Assembly: GCA_965229445.1 (NCBI GenBank)
Contig: OZ245876.1
Coordinates: forward strand, 2,666,001 to 2,730,000
Source: Owenweeksia sp965229445
Lineage (GTDB): Bacteria > Bacteroidota > Bacteroidia > Flavobacteriales > Schleiferiaceae
DNA length: 64,000 nt
Reading direction: 5' to 3'
Positions within the stretch are counted from its first letter, which is position 1; each line of letters starts with the position of its first letter. A program made the position numbers and the translations under genes. Positions 60,690 to 64,000 of this stretch are shown here, in pieces. The notes below the pieces were generated by a model. That model saw only the letters and a program-made list of their open reading frames with translations, did no database searches and was not told the DNA's origin.

Positions 60690-61600
60690 GCGTCGTGGCG
60701 TATGCCTTTAAATATTTTAAAGAGATGTAAAACTTGCGGAAATATGGCGTCCATGGATTCCCTGGCACCTTTGGTTGACCCTGGTAAAGCCATCACTAAA
60801 CTATCTCCCATACTTCCTACCAGACTACGTGAGAGCATGGCGTAAGGCATGCGATCCTGACCGTAACTTCTAATAGTTTCTTCCACACCCGGAATACGTC
60901 TGTCCAATAGAGGTTCTAAAGCATCTGGCGTAACATCGCGAGTTGAAAGTCCCGTACCGCCAGTAAAAATGATGAGATCTATACCATGCTCTTTAAAGCC
61001 TAGAGCCCTTTCCTGAATCTCACTCTTCTCATCAGGAATAATGACATAATCTTTGACCAGAACTCCACAAGTCTCCAGCTTCTCCACTATCGCCTTTCCG
61101 GCTTTGTCTTCCTTTTGTCCGGCCGCAATGGTGTCTGAACATACTACCACGGCCGCCCGGAGCTCTCGGGCTAATTGCTCTTGGTATGAAGACTTACCGC
61201 CCTGTTTCTCAAGCAACTTAATACTTTGGATCTCAATGCCTTTATCAATCGGTTTAAGCATATCATACATATTCAGGGCTACCACACTAGCTCCATGCAT
61301 CGCCTCCACTTCTACCCCGGTTTTATAGATGGTCTTGATGATACATTTCACTTGAATTTCCAGTCCATCAATTTCAAACTCCACACCGGTATATTCGATA
61401 GGCAAAGGATGACAATCAGGTAATATGGAAGGTGTTTTCTTTACTGCCAATAATCCTGCAGCTTTACTCATAGCAAAAACATGGCCCTTCGGTACCGTAT
61501 TGTTTTTTATAGCCTCGATGGTTTCAGGCTTACTCACCTTAACCACCGCCTGGGCAACCGCGCTTCTTAGCGTATTTGATTTATGGGTAATGTCAAGCAT
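60686..61600 (-). CDS. MoaC-MogA (MoaB-like) fusion protein
   Basis: A 304-residue fusion. Residues 1-145 are MoaC, cyclic pyranopterin monophosphate synthase (VPKGHVFAMSKAAGLLAVKKT, LPDCHPLPI at 61-69, VEVEAMHGASVVALNMYDMLK at 96-115). Residues 148-304 are a MogA/MoaB domain that adenylylates molybdopterin (AAVVVCSDTI, FTGGTGLSTRDVTPDAL at 212-228, LPGSTKGARES). Both keep their active-site motifs. The fusion joins the first and a late step of the pathway; such fusions occur in other Bacteroidota. The downstream moaA start overlaps its stop. Confidence 0.93.
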   Translation of the reverse strand: MLDITHKSNTLRSAVAQAVVKVSKPETIEAIKNNTVPKGHVFAMSKAAGLLAVKKTPSILPDCHPLPIEYTGVEFEIDGLEIQVKCIIKTIYKTGVEVEAMHGASVVALNMYDMLKPIDKGIEIQSIKLLEKQGGKSSYQEQLARELRAAVVVCSDTIAAGQKEDKAGKAIVEKLETCGVLVKDYVIIPDEKSEIQERALGFKEHGIDLIIFTGGTGLSTRDVTPDALEPLLDRRIPGVEETIRSYGQDRMPYAMLSRSLVGSMGDSLVMALPGSTKGARESMDAIFPQVLHLFKIFKGIRHDA

Positions 61601-61640
61601 AATTTTTCATTCTTTTTAATCTGGATACCTATCTCATCCA

Positions 61641-62084
61641 TTAGGTGTTTACTTTCCATTGGTGTGAATCATCTTCAAATAATTCCTTACCATAGATGGG
61701 CAACTCCGATTTGATTTTTTCCACCAAATATTCAAGCGCGTCAAATGCCTGCTTTCTGCGAGGTGAAGAGACAAAAACAAACAAGCATATTTCACCGGAA
61801 TTTACCTTTCCTAGACTGTGATAAATATGCATGCAACTGAGATCAAAGCGGTTAAACACCTCTTCACGTATTTCATGCGCGCGAATATTGACCATCTCCT
61901 CGTGAGCAGTGTATTCGATAGCGCTCACCGTCTTGGTACCAATTTCATCTGCCCTCACCTGTCCGAGAAAAATATCGTGGGCGCCAATACCGGTTTTGCT
62001 TTGATGTTTAGCGATGGAATTAGCTATAGATGAAGGAGATATGGAACCCTCAACGAATATGTTTTTAGGTGTTTTGCTTTTCAT
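61641..62084 (-). CDS. moaE: Molybdopterin synthase catalytic subunit MoaE
   Basis: MoaE, with thiocarboxylated MoaD, adds the dithiolene sulfurs to cyclic pyranopterin. The 147-residue protein shows IFLGQVRADEIG, VSAIEYTAHEEMVNIRAHEIREEV, CMHIYHSLGKVNSGEICLFVFVSSPRRKQAF and the catalytic lysine region IKSELPIYGKELFEDDSHQWK (Lys125 and Lys133). Complete. Its ATG lies within the end of moeB (20-base overlap), so translation is coupled. Confidence 0.95.
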   Translation of the reverse strand: MKSKTPKNIFVEGSISPSSIANSIAKHQSKTGIGAHDIFLGQVRADEIGTKTVSAIEYTAHEEMVNIRAHEIREEVFNRFDLSCMHIYHSLGKVNSGEICLFVFVSSPRRKQAFDALEYLVEKIKSELPIYGKELFEDDSHQWKVNT

Positions 62085-63156
62085 AAAAATCTTGTTTTAA
62101 ATAATCATCCAACGCTCTGGCCCCCTGGCTTAAACTATAGCAATTGCTTAAGTGCATTTCACGACATATGGCAAGAGCCTGTTTACTCCTCATGCCCTGT
62201 TGGCAGAAGAATACCCAGGTGGAGGAAGGATCTAGCTGATGAATCGAATCTTTTAGCTCGGAAAGCGGTATCTTCTTTACTGACGAGTGTGACAAAACAG
62301 GCCTTTCATCCTGTTCTCTAACATCAACCAGGAGGAACTTCTTTAAGTCTGGCAAATTGGAGATGCTAATCTCCATACCGTTAGACAAACAATTATTTGG
62401 AAGCTGATATTCGGCTTTAAGGCCCGATTTAAGAACCTGATCTATCTCAACCTGATTTCGCCTAATACTATAAATATCTGTTGTGGAATTCAGGGCATTC
62501 AAAGACCAAAGCTTTCCAGACAATGACTCTCCAATTTCCAGGATCAGTTTCAGCACTTCATTGGCCTGTACGCTGCCAACTATACCTGGCAATACCCCTA
62601 ATACACCGGTTTCCTGGCAGTTTGGAATGTCTTCAGCATGGGGAACTTCAGGGAATAAGCACCGATAGCTAGGTCCATCATTGTGATTAAAGACCGAAAC
62701 CTGTCCTTCAAATTTGTGAATGGCGCCAAATACCAGCGGTTTATGGGCTAGTAGGCTCGCATCACTTGCCAGGTATCGGGTTTCAAAATTGTCGCTGCAA
62801 TCAATCAGGACATCATAGCTTGAAATCATACCCAGCGCATTATTAACATCAAAATGCAGAGGATAGGCTTCAATTGTTATTTCAGAATTGAGATCGCCTA
62901 ATCTTTGTTTGGCGGCTATTGCTTTGTTTCTTCCCAATGAACTCTCTCCAAACAATACCTGTCTTTGTAAATTTGAAATCTCCACTACATCAGAATCCAC
63001 AATACCAATCGTACCTAGGCCGGCTGCCGTTAGATATTGCAATACCGGACAAGCTAATCCTCCGGCACCAATGACCAGGACCCTGGCTCGGCTTAGCTTC
63101 TCCTGACCTGCCATTCCTATCTCATCTAGTGCAATATGTCTGCTATATCTATCCAT
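62065..63156 (-). CDS. moeB: Molybdopterin-synthase adenylyltransferase with rhodanese domain (MoeB-type)
   Basis: It activates the MoaD C-terminus by adenylation and, through the rhodanese domain, supplies sulfur. The 363-residue protein has a ThiF/MoeB domain (about 1-250) with VLVIGAGGLACPVLQYL, GTIGIVDSDVVEISNLQRQVLF, DCSDNFETRYLASDAS and SYRCLFPEVPHAEDIPNCQETGVLGVLPGIVG. The C-terminal rhodanese domain (about 265-360) has LLVDVREQDERPVL and the active-site loop FCQQGMRS with Cys318. The two-domain form resembles eukaryotic MOCS3. It lies between moaD (2 bases) and moaE (overlap). Confidence 0.94.
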   Translation of the reverse strand: MDRYSRHIALDEIGMAGQEKLSRARVLVIGAGGLACPVLQYLTAAGLGTIGIVDSDVVEISNLQRQVLFGESSLGRNKAIAAKQRLGDLNSEITIEAYPLHFDVNNALGMISSYDVLIDCSDNFETRYLASDASLLAHKPLVFGAIHKFEGQVSVFNHNDGPSYRCLFPEVPHAEDIPNCQETGVLGVLPGIVGSVQANEVLKLILEIGESLSGKLWSLNALNSTTDIYSIRRNQVEIDQVLKSGLKAEYQLPNNCLSNGMEISISNLPDLKKFLLVDVREQDERPVLSHSSVKKIPLSELKDSIHQLDPSSTWVFFCQQGMRSKQALAICREMHLSNCYSLSQGARALDDYLKQDFYEKQNT

Positions 63157-63158
63157 GT

Positions 63159-63398
63159 TTATCCTCCCGAAAACGGCGGTAATAAGGCTATTTCATTGCC
63201 CGTCACAGGCTCATTTACACGGATAATAGCCTGATCTTGTGCCACCTGAAATGTTTTAGCGCGTAACGCAGGGTATTTTGAGTATAAACTTTCGAGTAGG
63301 TCCTTGAGCGACTCACCATTAAACTCAAAGCCTTCCTCCTGGATACGGGTTATGTCGGTAAGCGGTCCGAAATACTTAATTCTGATCTTTCTGCTCAT
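63159..63398 (-). CDS. moaD: Molybdopterin synthase sulfur carrier subunit MoaD
   Basis: A ubiquitin-fold sulfur carrier of 79 residues: KIRIKYFGPLTDITRIQEEGFEF, LKDLLESLYSKYPALRAK, IRVNEPVTGNEIALLPPFSGG. It ends in the obligatory Gly-Gly that is thiocarboxylated. Partner enzymes moeB and moaE follow directly. Its ATG lies within the end of mobA (23-base overlap). Confidence 0.95.
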   Translation of the reverse strand: MSRKIRIKYFGPLTDITRIQEEGFEFNGESLKDLLESLYSKYPALRAKTFQVAQDQAIIRVNEPVTGNEIALLPPFSGG

Positions 63399-63960
63399 GC
63401 TTTGCTAATTGTTCTGGCGTGTTAATATTCTCGATTTGGTATTTCAAGTGTTCGGGAATTGGTATTCTCCTGACATTTAACTGCGAGAGTACATTTAGTA
63501 ATCGTCTTTCTCCTTCCTCTAAGTTTCTTAAACATGGGTTAAGGCAGCGTTTGTGGTATAAAGCGATCAGTGGCATGACATGATTTTCATCGGCAAGCAG
63601 TATCACATCGTCATCCTGAGGATCAGTATCTGTTAGCAATTGAAGTGTCTCTGTGCCAATAAACGGGATATCACAACTCATGACCAAGTTAAAGTCAGTA
63701 GAACTATGCTTTAATCCAGCACATAGCCCTGACAAAGGGCCGGCTAAGGGCAATACGTCCTTTATAACTGGAAGCCCAAATTTGCGGTGATTTGGATGCT
63801 TACTGACGATGAGCATTTCCTCAACCAGTGGTTTAGCGGCCTTAATTACGTGTTTAATAAAGGCTTGTCCGTGTAAAACTATACTCGCCTTATCGCTACC
63901 CATGCGAGAGCTTTTGCCACCGGCTAAAATGATTCCAGTTGTATTTTGCCTTTCTATCAT
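63376..63960 (-). CDS. mobA: Molybdenum cofactor guanylyltransferase MobA
   Basis: MobA adds GMP to the molybdenum cofactor to make the guanine-dinucleotide form needed by formate dehydrogenase. The 194-residue protein has the nucleotidyltransferase signature LAGGKSSRMGSDKA (12-25), LPLAGPLSGLCAGLKHSSTDFNLVMSCDIPFIG (the DxP metal region) and HVMPLIALYHKRCLNPC. The ATG at 63960 gives MIERQNTTGIILAGG. The same frame is open to the window edge (TKIIVPG precedes it), so a longer product or another gene upstream cannot be excluded. First visible gene of the mobA-moaD-moeB-moaE-moaCB-moaA run. Confidence 0.94.
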   Translation of the reverse strand: MIERQNTTGIILAGGKSSRMGSDKASIVLHGQAFIKHVIKAAKPLVEEMLIVSKHPNHRKFGLPVIKDVLPLAGPLSGLCAGLKHSSTDFNLVMSCDIPFIGTETLQLLTDTDPQDDDVILLADENHVMPLIALYHKRCLNPCLRNLEEGERRLLNVLSQLNVRRIPIPEHLKYQIENINTPEQLAKHEQKDQN

Positions 63961-64000
63961 TCCAGGAACAATAATTTTAGTGAAGCTAAAACCAAAACCA

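Noticed and set aside
63961..64000. Partial gene at the right edge
   Set aside because: The mobA frame stays open to the edge, but 40 bases are too few to decide between an extension and another gene.

Overview
The window comes from a member of the Bacteroidota, most likely a marine or aquatic aerobic lineage of Flavobacteriia. The evidence is type IX secretion (T9SS) C-terminal sorting domains on several secreted proteins, SusC-like TonB receptors with carboxypeptidase-regulatory N-termini, DUF4295 beside rpmG/rpmB, the zapA-rny neighbourhood, and many promoters with the Bacteroidota -7 box TAnnTTTG. No rRNA, phage, CRISPR array or transposase was found. The species cannot be named from this sequence.

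Layout. 0-3 kb (minus): rpmB, rpmG, DUF4295, terminator, ftsY, plus cinA. 3-12.3 kb: a DUF4197 lipoprotein and a small beta-barrel-like protein (plus), then minus-strand envelope genes: a class A penicillin-binding protein with a membrane TPR-like partner, and an M23 peptidase / carboxypeptidase-regulatory / TonB-receptor / 48-aa membrane-protein run. 12.4-14.8 kb: coiled-coil protein, zapA, a probable 6S-like RNA and rny. 15-19.1 kb: two related secreted proteins around a VOC protein, and a TPR-adenylate cyclase coupled to an unknown beta-rich protein. 19.8-28.6 kb: menB, a nucleoside phosphorylase, a universal stress protein, a frameshifted M14 peptidase, three small conserved genes, and a two-component system divergent from a tiny T9SS protein. 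28.7-39 kb: GT2 transferase, TonB receptor, holA, orphan HsdR-N nuclease-like protein, purB, Omp28-like protein, MsrB lipoprotein and fasciclin protein. 39.6-50.9 kb: aconitase, pentapeptide protein, a histidine kinase and purL, plsY, clpS. 51-54 kb: tRNA-Arg, an acyltransferase, a gene-free repeat-rich stretch and tryptophan dioxygenase. 54.4-64 kb: a formate dehydrogenase and molybdenum-cofactor island.

The most striking structure is at 43.5-48.2 kb. The histidine kinase/purL junction is present twice in direct orientation around about 3.2 kb of T9SS-type sequence. The left copy keeps the complete kinase and a broken purL; the right copy keeps a broken kinase tail and the complete purL. This is the topology expected from single-crossover integration of a circular molecule carrying a diverged homologous fragment.

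The last 10 kb is one functional unit: fdhD and a two-gene NAD-linked formate dehydrogenase (plus strand) meet tail-to-tail with moaA, a moaC-mogA fusion, moaE, moeB-rhodanese, moaD and mobA (minus strand), so enzyme, sulfur-transfer chaperone and cofactor pathway lie side by side. Short repeats with a seven-base period recur in intergenic DNA, including a 20-unit tract just upstream of tRNA-Arg.
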